In this document: piece by piece, positions 39,693 to 50,127 of the stretch
Layout: each line of letters begins with the position of its first letter
How positions within the stretch are numbered: position 1 is the stretch's first letter
NCBI RefSeq assembly: GCF_017316305.2
Contig: NZ_CP147250.1
Location: 124,001 to 188,000 of the forward strand
Direction of reading: 5' to 3'
Source: Enterococcus sp. DIV1094
GTDB taxonomy: Bacteria > Bacillota > Bacilli > Lactobacillales > Enterococcaceae
Length of the DNA stretch: 64,000 nt
Position numbers and translations under genes: made by a program
The notes under the pieces: model-generated
Told to the model about the DNA's origin: nothing
Seen by the model: only the letters and a program-made list of their open reading frames with translations
Databases searched by the model: none

Positions 39693-41687
39693 CTATTTTT
39701 TCTTATGATTGATATTGACATATTTTTCCGCTGTTTTCAGTGGATCGAAGGCTCGTCCGCCTCCGGTATAAAACTTGCCGAAAAATTCGACATACTGCAA
39801 TCTTGCCCCATGCACGTAAGCACTCAGCAAGGTTAAGAACATATTCAACGCATGTAAGGCAATGATCAATAAGATCCCTACACTGAAACGAGCTGCTGGC
39901 GGCATAAAAGCAACCAACATGTTGAAAGCTGCGCCGATGCTCCCTCCAGAGATCCCGAGTGCCATCAAACGTGTATAACTCACTAGATCACCGATATAAC
40001 CAGTCAACCCATACAAATTGTACGCACCTTTTGCGGCGCCTTTGACTTTTGAAGAAGATTGAAAAATCGGAATAAACAAAATACACAGCGCTGAAAAAAT
40101 CGCCAGTCCTGCACCTAGATACACAAATGCGGTATTTTTGACAAGCATACTGCCGATCAGTACTAGAACAAGCCCGACTAAGATTCCTTGCCATGCGAAC
40201 CCGTCATTGACCGCATCTAGATAATCTTTGCGCTTGATATGTTCTTTTGCTGCCAGAAACAACCCGACTAGGATTTGAATAAATCCAAAGATGACAGATA
40301 AGATCAAGATCGTATTCACATCTTCAGTCGTCGACAGCAGTGGAAATGGCAAATGAATGCCAGCGATTTCGGTTGGTAGTGCTTGTCCGAAAAACGAACT
40401 GTAAATAAATCCCCAAATGATCGACGGAATCGCTAGGATCTCGAAAAACTTAACAAACCGTTGCATGCCTCGTGGCAATACCAGTAATTTTTGAGCAATG
40501 ATCGCACCCAATAACATAAGTAGTCCATAACCGATGTCAGCCACCATCATCCCAAAAAAGACGAGGTAAAAAGGCGTCATCCATGGGGTAGGATCGATTT
40601 CATGGTATTTGGGCAAACTGTACATTTCCGTCAGCAGCTCAAATGGTGCCACGATTGGATGATTTTTTAATTTCGTTGGGACTTCTTGATCGATCTCTTC
40701 TTCTGTCGGCTCTTCAAAGCTAAGATAGACTTCATCCGCTGATAATGTCGCTTCTACCAATTGGATCAGTTCTTGTTTTTCTTCTTCTCCGACCCAGCCT
40801 TGGACGACGATCAAGTAAGGCGCCATGACAAATCGATCTTTCACCGCTTCGCGTTCTACCATTGCTAGTAAAATCTCCTCCGCCCATTCCAACTCTTGGA
40901 TGTAGCTACTGCAACGACCGATTTTGATCGCTAATTTTTTTTGTGCTTCATCGCACGCTTGCAACTCTTGTTTGACTTGCTGTAATTGTTCTTTAGGCGA
41001 GCGTTCATAAGGATAAGTTTCTTTCACAAAGCCATAACGAGTAGCGATCTCTTCCACAGCAACTGCTACTGTTTTTAGTACAACATACGTCAAGTAGACG
41101 AAATGATCGGTTTCGCTGATTTCTTCCACATAGACTTCTGGGACTTTTGCTAATTCTTCTCTAAACTCTGTTGCATTCGCAACGCTGATCGTTCCCATCA
41201 CGACGGTTGTTTGCCGACTACTAAAATTTTGAGGTGTGAAGTCTAAGTTTGACCAGTGCGTCAACCATTCTTCTTGCTCTGACAGTTGTTCTCGTTTTTC
41301 TGACAGTGTTTCCCATTGTTTTTTCAAATCCAGTACTTCAGTTAATCTCTTCGTAAAATCTTCTTCCGAATAATCCGCTTCTAGCTCTTCCAAAGACAAT
41401 TCTCTTCGTTTGAGATGTTGCTTTTTTTGTTGCTTGTCTCCATGGTGATCAATGAATTGAACAGCTTCTCTGGTTTGCATGATACGGCTAGAGAGTGCAT
41501 TGAGGACCGGTTCTTTTTCAAAAATCGTGGCCTTAGGAAAATAAGTATCGACCCATTCATTATTTGTCTTTTCTTGAAAAAGATCGCGGATCTCGACGTT
41601 TTGGATCCCTTGGATCGTTTTCAGCAATGCCTCTTGGTTACGTTTATCGGAAATAAGAGTGACTTTTTCCATCTTAGTGACGGCCAT
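39693..41687 (-). CDS. ntpI: V-type Na+-ATPase subunit I (a-subunit)
   Basis: The protein has 664 residues. The N-terminal half (about 1-330) is soluble with coiled coils, and the C-terminal half has about seven to eight membrane helices, with the GFIYSSFFG and [15 protein letters not shown] segments. The arginine needed for ion release is expected in the MALGISGG region (SYTRLMALG). It forms the ion half-channels next to the K ring. The start overlaps the ntpF end by 14 bases. Confidence 0.96.
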   Translation of the reverse strand: MAVTKMEKVTLISDKRNQEALLKTIQGIQNVEIRDLFQEKTNNEWVDTYFPKATIFEKEPVLNALSSRIMQTREAVQFIDHHGDKQQKKQHLKRRELSLEELEADYSEEDFTKRLTEVLDLKKQWETLSEKREQLSEQEEWLTHWSNLDFTPQNFSSRQTTVVMGTISVANATEFREELAKVPEVYVEEISETDHFVYLTYVVLKTVAVAVEEIATRYGFVKETYPYERSPKEQLQQVKQELQACDEAQKKLAIKIGRCSSYIQELEWAEEILLAMVEREAVKDRFVMAPYLIVVQGWVGEEEKQELIQLVEATLSADEVYLSFEEPTEEEIDQEVPTKLKNHPIVAPFELLTEMYSLPKYHEIDPTPWMTPFYLVFFGMMVADIGYGLLMLLGAIIAQKLLVLPRGMQRFVKFFEILAIPSIIWGFIYSSFFGQALPTEIAGIHLPFPLLSTTEDVNTILILSVIFGFIQILVGLFLAAKEHIKRKDYLDAVNDGFAWQGILVGLVLVLIGSMLVKNTAFVYLGAGLAIFSALCILFIPIFQSSSKVKGAAKGAYNLYGLTGYIGDLVSYTRLMALGISGGSIGAAFNMLVAFMPPAARFSVGILLIIALHALNMFLTLLSAYVHGARLQYVEFFGKFYTGGGRAFDPLKTAEKYVNINHKKK

Positions 41688-42006
41688 AAGTTTCTTTCAC
41701 CCTTTCAATGATCGCATCAACCGCTTGCTTTCGTTGCTTCTCATATTGTTCTTGCACAATGGATTGCAACCGTCTGGCATCTTCGTTCAATTTATTTTTT
41801 TCAGCAGCCGCTTGTTGCTGTTCTGCTTGTTTTTTTTCTTCAAGCAACTGTTCTAATCGTTGTTTTTGATCCGCACGAAGTTGATTCAATTCTGCTTCTT
41901 TGATTTGTTGGTAATCTTTTAGCTCTTGCTGAAGCTTTTGCATGGTTTGTTCATTTGCTTTTTCAGCTTGTTTGATTTTTTCTAAGGCTTCTAGCACATT
42001 TCCCAC
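41674..42006 (-). CDS. ntpF: V-type ATPase subunit F (peripheral stalk)
   Basis: The protein has 110 residues, almost entirely a charged coiled coil ([20 protein letters not shown]...), ending in KETYGRH. It pairs with NtpE in the peripheral stalk. It is the first gene of the operon. Its ATG is 11 bases from the T-run of a leader terminator, with AGAGGAAGG as ribosome site just between them, so readthrough of that terminator decides expression of the whole operon. Confidence 0.93.
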   Translation of the reverse strand: MGNVLEALEKIKQAEKANEQTMQKLQQELKDYQQIKEAELNQLRADQKQRLEQLLEEKKQAEQQQAAAEKNKLNEDARRLQSIVQEQYEKQRKQAVDAIIERVKETYGRH

Positions 42007-42017
42007 ATCCTTCCTCT

Positions 42018-42067
42018 AAAAAAAAGAGGTACATTCTTTCTTTTTTCATTGAAAGTATGTACCTCTA
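42018..42067 (-). terminator. leader terminator/attenuator directly before ntpF
   Basis: On the minus strand AGAGGTACATACTTTC and GAAAGAATGTACCTCT form a 16-base stem with one mismatch, followed by eight T. It is inside the operon's own leader, 11 bases before the ntpF start codon. It is therefore a control element, not the end of an upstream gene. Confidence 0.85.
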
Positions 42068-42089
42068 AAAGATAACTTTAGATAAGCTA

Positions 42090-42152
42090 GGCACTTTCAA
42101 AAACATGTTCTTCTCACCCCTTGAAGAACCAGATCCTTGAAGCTTGCGCCCA
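42090..42152 (-). promoter_or_regulatory. folded leader RNA of the ntp operon, candidate Na+ riboswitch
   Basis: On the minus strand three nested helices can form: GGCGC (42146-42150) with GUGCC (42090-42094), UUCAA (42137-42141) with UUGAA (42096-42100), and GUUCUUC (42123-42129) with GAAGAAC (42107-42113), capped by a purine-rich loop AAGGGGUGA. It lies between a strong promoter and the leader terminator. Na+-I (DUF1646-motif) riboswitches are known to control Na+ transporters. Whether this RNA matches that model I cannot compute. Confidence 0.5.
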
Positions 42153-42179
42153 ACCTTTTTTATTTATTTCTTACCTACA

Positions 42180-42207
42180 ATTATAACAAAACGAGGGGAA
42201 ATTTCAA
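42180..42207 (-). promoter_or_regulatory. sigma-A promoter of the ntp operon
   Basis: TTGAAA (42202-42207), a 16-base spacer and a perfect TATAAT (42180-42185) lie on the minus strand. Transcription would start near 42172, giving a leader of about 165 bases before ntpF. Confidence 0.8.
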
Positions 42208-42375
42208 CTATCTGATAAGGTTTCTTCCTCAAAAAGGCTATTACCGATAGTAAATGTGCAAGTTTAGATAATCTTCTTTCCTATTATATAATCACGTACG
42301 TTTTATAAAACAAATGTTTTTATTTTTTCTAAAGTATTGCTAAAATAATACTAGTGAATGAATGGAGGAAAATGT

Positions 42376-43095
42376 ATGCAACAAAAAATCGGTATCGTGG
42401 CTAATCAGTTATTACGAGCAACAGAAACTTTCCAAGGGAATCAAGTCACTTACACTCCCCAAGGCTTTGTTAATGCAGTGAAGCAAGCAGGGGGCTTACC
42501 GGTACTTATACCTATTTCTTCCCCAGAGACTGCTAGCGATTATATCCAGATGGTCGACAAAATACTTCTTGCCGGTGGACAGGATGTTAGTCCTTCACTT
42601 TATAATGAAGCGCCTCACCCTAAACTGACAGAAACGAATCTGGATCGGGATTTGTTCGAGCAGGCGTTGATCAACGAAGCCTTGAAGCAGAACAAACCAA
42701 TCTTAGCCGTATGTCGCGGGATGCAATTATTGAATGTCGCTTTAGGCGGCAATCTTTATCAAGATTTGACGTTGTATCCGAATTGGTCAGTAAAACATGA
42801 ACAGCAACCCACTCCTCCACAATTTGCGACCCATGAGATCACAGTGGAACCAGATAGTTTGCTTCATGAGTTACTTCCTACTTCTTACTTTGTGAATTCT
42901 TATCATCACCAAGCAATAAGAGATCTCGCGCCCACACTGAAAGCAACGGCGTATTCGCCTGATGGATTAGTCGAGGCTGTTGAAAGCAATGAAGCAGAGC
43001 AACGAATACTTGGTGTACAATGGCACCCTGAACTGATTCACCAAAAAAATCCATTGGATCAAAAATTATTCGATTATTTTGTTCAATCGTTGTGA
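42376..43095 (+). CDS. class I glutamine amidotransferase-like peptidase C26 (PuuD-like)
   Basis: The protein has 239 residues. The nucleophile elbow AVCRGMQLLNV holds the catalytic cysteine, the histidine is in VQWHPELIH, and LLAGGQDVSPSLYNE is the oxyanion region. This is the gamma-glutamyl-gamma-aminobutyrate hydrolase type, which cuts gamma-glutamyl amides. The ATG at 42376 follows GGAGG at seven bases. It stands alone, divergent from ntpF. The true substrate in enterococci is not known. Confidence 0.88.
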   Translation: MQQKIGIVANQLLRATETFQGNQVTYTPQGFVNAVKQAGGLPVLIPISSPETASDYIQMVDKILLAGGQDVSPSLYNEAPHPKLTETNLDRDLFEQALINEALKQNKPILAVCRGMQLLNVALGGNLYQDLTLYPNWSVKHEQQPTPPQFATHEITVEPDSLLHELLPTSYFVNSYHHQAIRDLAPTLKATAYSPDGLVEAVESNEAEQRILGVQWHPELIHQKNPLDQKLFDYFVQSL

Positions 43096-43112
43096 TCGAC
43101 ACAAAATAGATA

Positions 43113-43159
43113 AAACGCCCAACTAGAAGAAACATGTTGTTTCGACTAGTTGGGCGTTT
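43113..43159. terminator. bidirectional intrinsic terminator
   Basis: AAACGCCCAACTAG and CTAGTTGGGCGTTT form a perfect 14-base stem between the convergent C26 peptidase and fbp genes. Confidence 0.85.
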
Positions 43160-43192
43160 CATTTAATTCCTGCAACAAATCTCAATCATTCA

Positions 43193-45091
43193 TTAACTCT
43201 TGCGATATTCAAGTAATTTTTTTAGTTGTTGGATCTGACGTTGTAAGTCATTTCCTTTTGTGGTGTCTCGATTTAATTTTCGTGGCAGTTGTTGATCAAT
43301 GACTTTTTTGACTTCTGCTAAACCATTCGCCGTTTCAAATTGTTCTTCGATCCCTAAAAAAGGATAATGCGTCACGATTTGAAACCCATAAGAGTTACAT
43401 AGCAATGAGTAGCCAGCAATTCCTGTCGTTTGTTGATATGCTTTGGATAATCCGCCATCGATCACGAAGACCGTCCCATCGGCTTTGATCGGCGACTCTC
43501 CTTTTTTTACTTTGACAGGGGTGTGTCCATTGATGATCACTGAACCAACAAGAGAAACGCCAAATTCACGCCGGACTTTTTGACTCAACCACTCAGTATC
43601 TCGTAACCGATAATAGGGATTACTGACTTCTACATGTGTTTCTTTTTCTGCTAAATAATAACGCTCAAACGTCGCCATCTTGCTTTTACCAAACAGCGGA
43701 GAATACGGACCGCTCCAAGCATACCAGATCAAATCAGTCGCCAAATCTTCTTTTTCTCTCGGTGATCGGGCACTTTCACGAATCTGTTCCTCGAAGAAAG
43801 CCATCAAACGTTTCCCCTGATAAGTCTCCTTTCCTAATTTAAAAGTTAGAAACTCCCCATTCTCATCTACTGGCATACATCCATGGAATAGCACACTCTG
43901 ATTCGTGACTAGGTACATTCTTCCCTTTTCTAAAAGGAAAGCCATATGCTTTTGCATACGAAGCGAATGCTGAAAAGAATACATCAGGGTATCAATCACT
44001 TGTCGCTCTTCTTCCGTCAAGCGATTTGGCTGCTCCACAGCGATCGTCTGGAAACAAGGATGATGGATCGTGTATTCTTTATCATCTAATCGTAAATGAT
44101 TCTTTTCGTAATCGATGCTCATGAGTAAATCTCGATCGGCCATCTCAAATTCTGGACGTCGTTCTAACAGTTGCGATTCTAACTTGAATTGCATGATCGC
44201 AAGCGCTTGATGGATCTTCTCCATTTCTTCTCTTTCACGTTCCGTCGAGTCTTGCATATTTTTAGGCGTAAACAACGGATTCGTCTGGTACGTGTCTGTC
44301 GCAAACGAACATAAAGGACGAAGATTTAGCGCATATTCTTTTTCTAATTCAAACAAATAATTATACCGCGCAGCGATACGCAACAAGGTCAATAAACAAG
44401 TTTCAGAGCCACAATAAGCACCCAACCACAAAATATCATGATTTCCCCATTGGATATCAGTCGAAGGAAGTTCCATCAGGCGATCCATCACTTTAGCAGC
44501 TTGTGTCCCCCGATCAAAGATATCTCCGACTACATGGACATGATCGATCACCATTCGCTGAATCGTACGGGCTAATTTTTTTAAAAAGCGTTCTTCTTCA
44601 TTCATCTCGATCAGCTGATCAACGATTTTACGCACATAAGATTTTTTTCCTTGCACACGATCATCGATGTACAGTAATTCTTCAATAATATAACTATATT
44701 CTTTAGGCAATCCTTTTCTTACTTTTGACCTTGTATACTTGATAGAAGTGAATCGCAATAACTCGATCAACTGATGGATCAATGTCGCTTTGTCTTCATT
44801 TTCATACCAGTCAGTCGCTAGTGCGTACTCTGGATAAGCAACAAAAATCGTTAATCGTTTCATTTCCTCTTCACTCAAACAATCTTGAAACAAATCTTTG
44901 ATTTTCTCGCGCAGATTCCCTGAACCATTTCTTAAAATGTGATCAAACGCGGGAAACTCACCATGAATATCACTTAAAAATAATTCAGTTCCTTTGGGTA
45001 GTTGCAAGATCGCTTCTAAATTGATGATCTCCGTAATGACTTCTTCTTTTGTTGGGAATTTTTCTGACAATAACTCTAAATATTGATCCAT
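43193..45091 (-). CDS. fbp: class III fructose-1,6-bisphosphatase
   Basis: The protein has 632 residues. It is the Firmicute-specific gluconeogenic phosphatase, related to metallophosphoesterases: FLSDIHGEFPAFDHILRNGSGN carries the first metal ligands, VVGDIFDRGTQA the next, WGNHDILWLG the GNH(D/E) motif, and IINGHTPVKVKKGESPI the C-terminal histidine. The length is usual. It has its own promoter (45122-45150) and GGAGGC before the ATG. Confidence 0.96.
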   Translation of the reverse strand: MDQYLELLSEKFPTKEEVITEIINLEAILQLPKGTELFLSDIHGEFPAFDHILRNGSGNLREKIKDLFQDCLSEEEMKRLTIFVAYPEYALATDWYENEDKATLIHQLIELLRFTSIKYTRSKVRKGLPKEYSYIIEELLYIDDRVQGKKSYVRKIVDQLIEMNEEERFLKKLARTIQRMVIDHVHVVGDIFDRGTQAAKVMDRLMELPSTDIQWGNHDILWLGAYCGSETCLLTLLRIAARYNYLFELEKEYALNLRPLCSFATDTYQTNPLFTPKNMQDSTEREREEMEKIHQALAIMQFKLESQLLERRPEFEMADRDLLMSIDYEKNHLRLDDKEYTIHHPCFQTIAVEQPNRLTEEERQVIDTLMYSFQHSLRMQKHMAFLLEKGRMYLVTNQSVLFHGCMPVDENGEFLTFKLGKETYQGKRLMAFFEEQIRESARSPREKEDLATDLIWYAWSGPYSPLFGKSKMATFERYYLAEKETHVEVSNPYYRLRDTEWLSQKVRREFGVSLVGSVIINGHTPVKVKKGESPIKADGTVFVIDGGLSKAYQQTTGIAGYSLLCNSYGFQIVTHYPFLGIEEQFETANGLAEVKKVIDQQLPRKLNRDTTKGNDLQRQIQQLKKLLEYRKS

Positions 45092-45121
45092 CCAAACGCC
45101 TCCAAAATTGGTATACCTAAA

Positions 45122-45150
45122 ATTATAGGATACATATCAACTTATTTCAA
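45122..45150 (-). promoter_or_regulatory. sigma-A promoter of fbp
   Basis: TTGAAA (45145-45150), a 17-base spacer and TATAAT (45122-45127) lie on the minus strand, about 30 bases before the start codon. Confidence 0.8.
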
Positions 45151-45283
45151 CAAATACAGTAAACAAAACCATAAATAGGTATATGAGATACCGTCAAAGA
45201 TACTTAAAAGAAGCGTCCGAGATACTAGCCCCAGCATTCTCCTTAACTTTAGATGATCGGTATGGCAAAGTTAACTTCTTCAT

Positions 45284-45328
45284 AAAAAAAGAGGCATCCG
45301 AAAATTATTAAAATTTTCAGATGCCTCG
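45284..45328 (-). terminator. intrinsic terminator of the NatAB-type exporter operon
   Basis: GAGGCATCTGAAAATTTT and its complement GGATGCCTC with a run of seven T follow the permease stop on the minus strand. Confidence 0.85.
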
Positions 45329-45368
45329 TCTTATTTTAGCTGAACACTACTTGTCACAGCTTTACGCT

Positions 45369-46631
45369 TTATTTCTTTTTCCGTTCATTCTTCATGATCG
45401 AAATCGATTGTTTCAATGAAGTCCAAATACCACCTTCACTGTATACAAGAACGTTTGACTTATACATATTTGCAGATAGGAACATCAATACAAACGTGAT
45501 GATCACTAACACGACTAGAGAAATCAATGCGCCACTTATTTCAACCGTTTCATTTGCTAAACGGATCGGCATGATATAAGAAGATAAAAATGGAATATAT
45601 GACGTGATGCGAATCACGATGTTATTAGGATCAGATGCGCCAAGGATCAAGCCGAGCATATATCCACCTAAAGAAAGATAAGTCACTGGTAGGATCGCTT
45701 TTGCTGTATCTTCGGCTTTGTTGACTAATGAGCCACATAATGCCGCTAAGACAGCATAGATCAAGATTCCAAAGAACATGAATAGTAGAGAATACCATAA
45801 GAATGGACCGAAAATACTATCGAGAGAAATCCCATCTAGTACATTTTTGACGATCTCCATATCTTTGAACTGGTTGAACCCTACAGCAAAGATGATGCCG
45901 TATAAAGCCATTTGAGTGACGGCTACTAATAGTACACCGGTCAGTTTACCATAAAAATGTTTTTGAGCCGTGGTACTAGATAAAATCACTTCCATGATTC
46001 TTGTGCCTTTTTCTGAAGCAATCTCTTGTGCGATGATTTGTGCATACGTCAAAATGATAATAAATAAAATGATCGTAGCCACATAACTAATTGCATATTG
46101 AACCGCTGAGTTATCTTCTCCAATTGTCATTTCGCCATTTGCATCGAAGCTGACTTTTTGTCTTGAGAATGACGCCGGTTGACTTAAAGCCGCCACTTCT
46201 TCTGGAGAGATCCCTAAACTACTTGCCCGCATCATCGATTGTAAGCCCGTCAACTGCTGTTGGATCAACAGCTGCGTAGCTTGGCCTAATGAGTTTTCAC
46301 TGAATAATTCTCCAGTTACTTCGCCATTATCTGTTGTGACGACCATATAAGCATCGATTTTTTCATCAGATAACTCACTTTTTGCTTCATCTTCTGATGA
46401 GAAAGCTTCAAAGTGGAAATCCCCCATGTCTGATTGACTCAAATAATCAGTGATTTGTTGATCTTCAGCAATCACACCGATTTTATCGGTTTCGCTATTT
46501 TGTTGCGCAAAATTCCCTGCCAAATAGATAACACCCATCAAGACAAATGGTACAAGGATCATAATAATAAACGAAATCGATTTCACATTTTTCAAATACA
46601 CATCTTTGGTGATGATCCAAAACTTACGCAT
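45369..46631 (-). CDS. ABC-2 type exporter permease (NatB-like)
   Basis: The protein has 420 residues. One N-terminal membrane helix is followed by a large outside domain (about 45-170) and then five to six helices (YAISYVATIILFIIILTYAQ onwards). EIASEKGTRIMEVILSSTTA is the coupling-region signature of the NatB/ABC-2 group. The start is ATG 46631 behind GCAGGTGAG, overlapping the ATPase gene's end. With its partner it exports Na+ or a drug/peptide; the substrate is not predictable. Confidence 0.88.
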   Translation of the reverse strand: MRKFWIITKDVYLKNVKSISFIIMILVPFVLMGVIYLAGNFAQQNSETDKIGVIAEDQQITDYLSQSDMGDFHFEAFSSEDEAKSELSDEKIDAYMVVTTDNGEVTGELFSENSLGQATQLLIQQQLTGLQSMMRASSLGISPEEVAALSQPASFSRQKVSFDANGEMTIGEDNSAVQYAISYVATIILFIIILTYAQIIAQEIASEKGTRIMEVILSSTTAQKHFYGKLTGVLLVAVTQMALYGIIFAVGFNQFKDMEIVKNVLDGISLDSIFGPFLWYSLLFMFFGILIYAVLAALCGSLVNKAEDTAKAILPVTYLSLGGYMLGLILGASDPNNIVIRITSYIPFLSSYIMPIRLANETVEISGALISLVVLVIITFVLMFLSANMYKSNVLVYSEGGIWTSLKQSISIMKNERKKK

Positions 46632-47523
46632 GTAGCTCACCTGCTTTCATCTTGAAGATTTCCTCTAAAGTAGGTGGTTGTTGGTTGAACATCGGGATAT
46701 AACCAAACTGTGTTGCCCGAGTAAAGATCTCTTTTCCGACATCTGGATGATCTAGCGTGATCTCCAACGATTGATCTTCACGAAGAACCACTTTTTGAAC
46801 GCCTTCGATTTCTTCAATTTCTTGTTGCGACAAGCCAGATTCCAAAAACAGCTTTGTCCGTCCAAACGCTTCACGAATCTCGTGGACTTTTCCATCTAAC
46901 ACCATCTCGCCATTACGCAACATGATCAAATGGTCACAAATCTTCTCAACATTGTCCATGTTATGACTGGAGAAAATGACACATGAGCCATTCTTCTTCA
47001 ACTCAATGATCCCATCTTTCAGTAACTCTGCATTGACTGGGTCTAAGCCACTGAAGGGTTCATCTAAAATGATCAGCTTAGGTTCGTGGATCAGTGTTGC
47101 AATCAGTTGGACTTTTTGCTGATTCCCTTTTGATAAGGACTTTACTTTATCTGTTTTCTTTCCTTTTACTTGGAATTTCTCCATCCAAAAGTCGATCTTC
47201 GGTTCAATCTCTTTTTTGGTTTTCCCACGCAATTCAGCAAAATAGATCAACTGTTCTTGAATTGAGACTTTGGGATAAAGCCCTCTTTCTTCAGGTAAAT
47301 ACCCAATGATATCGTAATCTTTTTCACTCAAGTGATGACCATTCCATAACACTTCTCCTTGATCTTGCGTCAAAAAATCTAAAATCAACCGAAAAGTCGT
47401 TGTCTTCCCTGCACCATTTTGCCCAATCAATCCCATGATTTTCCCGTCAGGTATTTGAAAAGAAACGTGATCAACAGCTGTATAACTGCCAAACGTCTTT
47501 ACTAAATCCTTTACTTCTAACAT
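46624..47523 (-). CDS. ABC transporter ATP-binding protein (NatA-like)
   Basis: The protein has 299 residues. Walker A is GQNGAGKTTTF, the signature is SLSKGNQQKVQL, Walker B is LIILDEPFSGLDP, and the H-loop is SSHNMDN. A C-terminal extension of about 80 residues (FLESGLSQQEIEEIEGV...) is typical of the NatA/CcmA subgroup. It drives the ABC-2 permease with which it overlaps by eight bases. No regulator is linked. Confidence 0.92.
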   Translation of the reverse strand: MLEVKDLVKTFGSYTAVDHVSFQIPDGKIMGLIGQNGAGKTTTFRLILDFLTQDQGEVLWNGHHLSEKDYDIIGYLPEERGLYPKVSIQEQLIYFAELRGKTKKEIEPKIDFWMEKFQVKGKKTDKVKSLSKGNQQKVQLIATLIHEPKLIILDEPFSGLDPVNAELLKDGIIELKKNGSCVIFSSHNMDNVEKICDHLIMLRNGEMVLDGKVHEIREAFGRTKLFLESGLSQQEIEEIEGVQKVVLREDQSLEITLDHPDVGKEIFTRATQFGYIPMFNQQPPTLEEIFKMKAGELHA

Positions 47524-47677
47524 TTTTCCACTCCTTTATCCTAAACTTCTATATCCATTACGTGACAACAAAAAAATAATTGCGAAACAAAAACTATTGT
47601 TATTGTTTTTTATTGTACATATGAAAATGATAGGACACTTTACAGTTTTTGTAAAGCGCCCTCAATTCAAATTTTTT

Positions 47678-49456
47678 TCAACTTTCATGCAGTTTATTGA
47701 ATACATTTTGTGCCACGTTTTTCGGTAGACCAATCTCTTGTAATTCTTCGATCGATGCTGCGGTGATGTTTTTTAACGATTTGAACTCTTTTAACAACAT
47801 TTTTTTCCGTTTTGGACCTAATCCTTCAATTTCATCCAAGCGCGAAGCAAAACTATTCTTACTACGCAGTTGGCGGTGAAATGTGATTGCAAACCGATGG
47901 ACTTCATCTTGGATACGTTGCAATAAAAAGAACTCCGGCGAATTTCTTTCAAGGGGTACGACTTCCAATTCATTTCCAAACAATAATTCATTTGTTTTAT
48001 GTTTGTCGTTTTTAGCCATCCCAGCTACTGGAATGTCGATTCCTAATTGATTTTCGAGAACATCTTTTGCTACATCCACTTGACCTTTCCCACCATCGAT
48101 CAAAATAAGATCAGGTAAAGGAAGTTCTTCTCGTATCACCCGAGCGTAACGACGGTAGATCACTTCTCGCATGGAGGCATAGTCGTCTGGTCCGACAACC
48201 GTTTTTATTTTATATTTTCGATACTCTTTTTTTGCTGGTTTTCCGTCGATAAATACGACCATGGCGGCAACTGGATCAGTCCCCATAATATTGGAGTTAT
48301 CAAACGATTCGATGCGGATAGGTGCTGGAATGTTCATAGCATTACCTAGACGTTCGATGGCACCAATCGTTCGTTCTTGTTTTCTAGCAATTAAATCAAA
48401 GCGTTCGTTCAATGCGACTCTTGCATTTTTATTGGCTAGCTCCACTAATTTTTTCTTTTCACCACGTTTTGGTTGGATGACCTTAGTCGCTAACAATGCT
48501 TCCACACTTGGCTGATCGATCGTATCAGGAATCACGACTTCTTTTGGAATGAAGTGTTCATTTTCTTGATAAAATTGACCGATGTACGTTAAGAAATCTT
48601 CTTCAGCTTCATTATAAAAAGGAATGATCGATACATCTCGTTCAATCAACTTTCCTTGACGTACAAAGAATACTTGGACACACATCCACCCTTTGTCAAT
48701 CGCATAGCCAAAGACATCGCGATCAATCAAATCGGTATTCGTCATTTTTTGTCTTGTCATGATCGTTTCGATCGCTCTGATTTGATCTCGGTATTCTGCT
48801 GCTTTTTCAAATTCCATATTTTCTGCCGCTTTATTCATTTTCTCATGGATCTCAGCTTCGATTGTTTCATAACCGCCATTCAAAAAGCGTTTGACTTCAT
48901 TCACGATGCTGGTATATTCCGCTGGATCTACATCAAAATAATAAGGACATAAACACTGACCTAAATGATAGTAAAGACAAGGTTCCTTTGTCTGACTGGG
49001 TTTGCATTTTCGCAACGGAAATAAACGATCTAAAATCTTTTTCGTTTCATTCGCTGCACCAACGTCGGGATAAGGTCCGAAGTAAAAAGCTTTATCTTTT
49101 AAGACCTTCCGAGTAATCACTAACCGTGGATATTTTTCATTCGTGATTTTTAAAAAAGGATATGTTTTATCATCCTTTAGCATAATGTTGTACTTAGGAT
49201 CATTCTTTTTGATCAAATTGATTTCTAAAAGTAAAGCTTCGATATTAGATTCTGTGACGATATATTCAAAATCCTCGATCTCACTGACTAATCGCTCGGT
49301 TTTCGTGTTATGACTTCCCGTAAAATAGGAACGCACACGATTTTTCAAGACCTTGGCTTTTCCTACATAAATGATCGTGCCGTTTTTGTCTTTCATCAAA
49401 TAGCAGCCAGGCTGATCAGGTAGTAATGCCAATTTATTTTTTATTCGTTCATTCAT
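47678..49456 (-). CDS. uvrC: excinuclease ABC subunit C
   Basis: The protein has 592 residues. It carries the GIY-YIG nuclease domain ([19 protein letters not shown]), a cysteine cluster [13 protein letters not shown], the UVR motif ([24 protein letters not shown]), the RNase H-like nuclease with [19 protein letters not shown] and [10 protein letters not shown], and a tandem HhH end ([16 protein letters not shown]). It makes both incisions in nucleotide excision repair. It is complete and monocistronic. A weak hairpin at about 47633-47661 may end the transcript. Confidence 0.97.
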   Translation of the reverse strand: MNERIKNKLALLPDQPGCYLMKDKNGTIIYVGKAKVLKNRVRSYFTGSHNTKTERLVSEIEDFEYIVTESNIEALLLEINLIKKNDPKYNIMLKDDKTYPFLKITNEKYPRLVITRKVLKDKAFYFGPYPDVGAANETKKILDRLFPLRKCKPSQTKEPCLYYHLGQCLCPYYFDVDPAEYTSIVNEVKRFLNGGYETIEAEIHEKMNKAAENMEFEKAAEYRDQIRAIETIMTRQKMTNTDLIDRDVFGYAIDKGWMCVQVFFVRQGKLIERDVSIIPFYNEAEEDFLTYIGQFYQENEHFIPKEVVIPDTIDQPSVEALLATKVIQPKRGEKKKLVELANKNARVALNERFDLIARKQERTIGAIERLGNAMNIPAPIRIESFDNSNIMGTDPVAAMVVFIDGKPAKKEYRKYKIKTVVGPDDYASMREVIYRRYARVIREELPLPDLILIDGGKGQVDVAKDVLENQLGIDIPVAGMAKNDKHKTNELLFGNELEVVPLERNSPEFFLLQRIQDEVHRFAITFHRQLRSKNSFASRLDEIEGLGPKRKKMLLKEFKSLKNITAASIEELQEIGLPKNVAQNVFNKLHES

Positions 49457-49665
49457 GATGACTGCTCCTTTACATTTCCGATATCGCTATTATAACAGAG
49501 GTTGGAAGAGAAGTATCAAGGGAAGAGAAATAAGAATGTTTTTTAAAAATCTGTTCTGTAAAACTTTGTTTCTCTTCCCAATTTTTTCAAAAAAGTTACT
49601 TCTAGCTCGCTTGATCTACTTTTTGTATTTCACAGCCCCAGCCCTTTAGATGGTTTTTAAGTCGC

Positions 49666-49707
49666 AAAAAAACCGAGACAGCAATCCATATGATTGTTGT
49701 CTCAGTC
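49666..49707 (-). terminator. intrinsic terminator of trxA
   Basis: CTGAGACA.CAATC pairs with GATTG.TGTCTCGG, then seven T on the minus strand. Confidence 0.85.
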
Positions 49708-49727
49708 TGATTTAGTGGTTACTTATC

Positions 49728-50042
49728 TTATAAGTGTTGGGCAATCATTTGACGTAATTGCTCTTTTGATTGGACACCGATCGCTTTTTCGACTACTTCG
49801 CCGTCTTTTTTCAAAAGTAATGTTGGAATACTCATGATCCCGAATTGTTGAGGCGTTTCAGGATTTTCATCAACATCCATCTTCACGATTCTGAATTCAT
49901 CTTCATCGTATTCTTCTTCTAGTTGGTCTAGAATTGGCGCTTGCATTCGACAAGGTCCACACCAAGTTGCCCAAAAGTCGATCAAAACTAATCCTTTATC
50001 TGTTTCTTCGTTGAATGTTGCATCTGTAATTACTTGAGCCAT
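49728..50042 (-). CDS. trxA: thioredoxin
   Basis: The protein has 104 residues with the WCGPC active site in FWATWCGPCRMQAPIL and the cis-proline in MSIPTLLL. It is a cytoplasmic disulfide reductant fed by thioredoxin reductase. The ATG at 50042 follows GGAGG at eight bases; an ATG 15 bases upstream is inside the ribosome site. It lies just after mutS2, but with its own terminator. Confidence 0.97.
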   Translation of the reverse strand: MAQVITDATFNEETDKGLVLIDFWATWCGPCRMQAPILDQLEEEYDEDEFRIVKMDVDENPETPQQFGIMSIPTLLLKKDGEVVEKAIGVQSKEQLRQMIAQHL

Positions 50043-50127
50043 ATCAAAGACCTCCATTTATTAGTCTATTCTTAGTATAGCACTATTGATGTTGAGATAC
50101 GAGCTATTTGCTTACCTTTAGTAAGTT

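Noticed and set aside
47633..47661. Hairpin after uvrC as a terminator
   Set aside because: The stem is imperfect and followed by mixed sequence with only a weak T-run.
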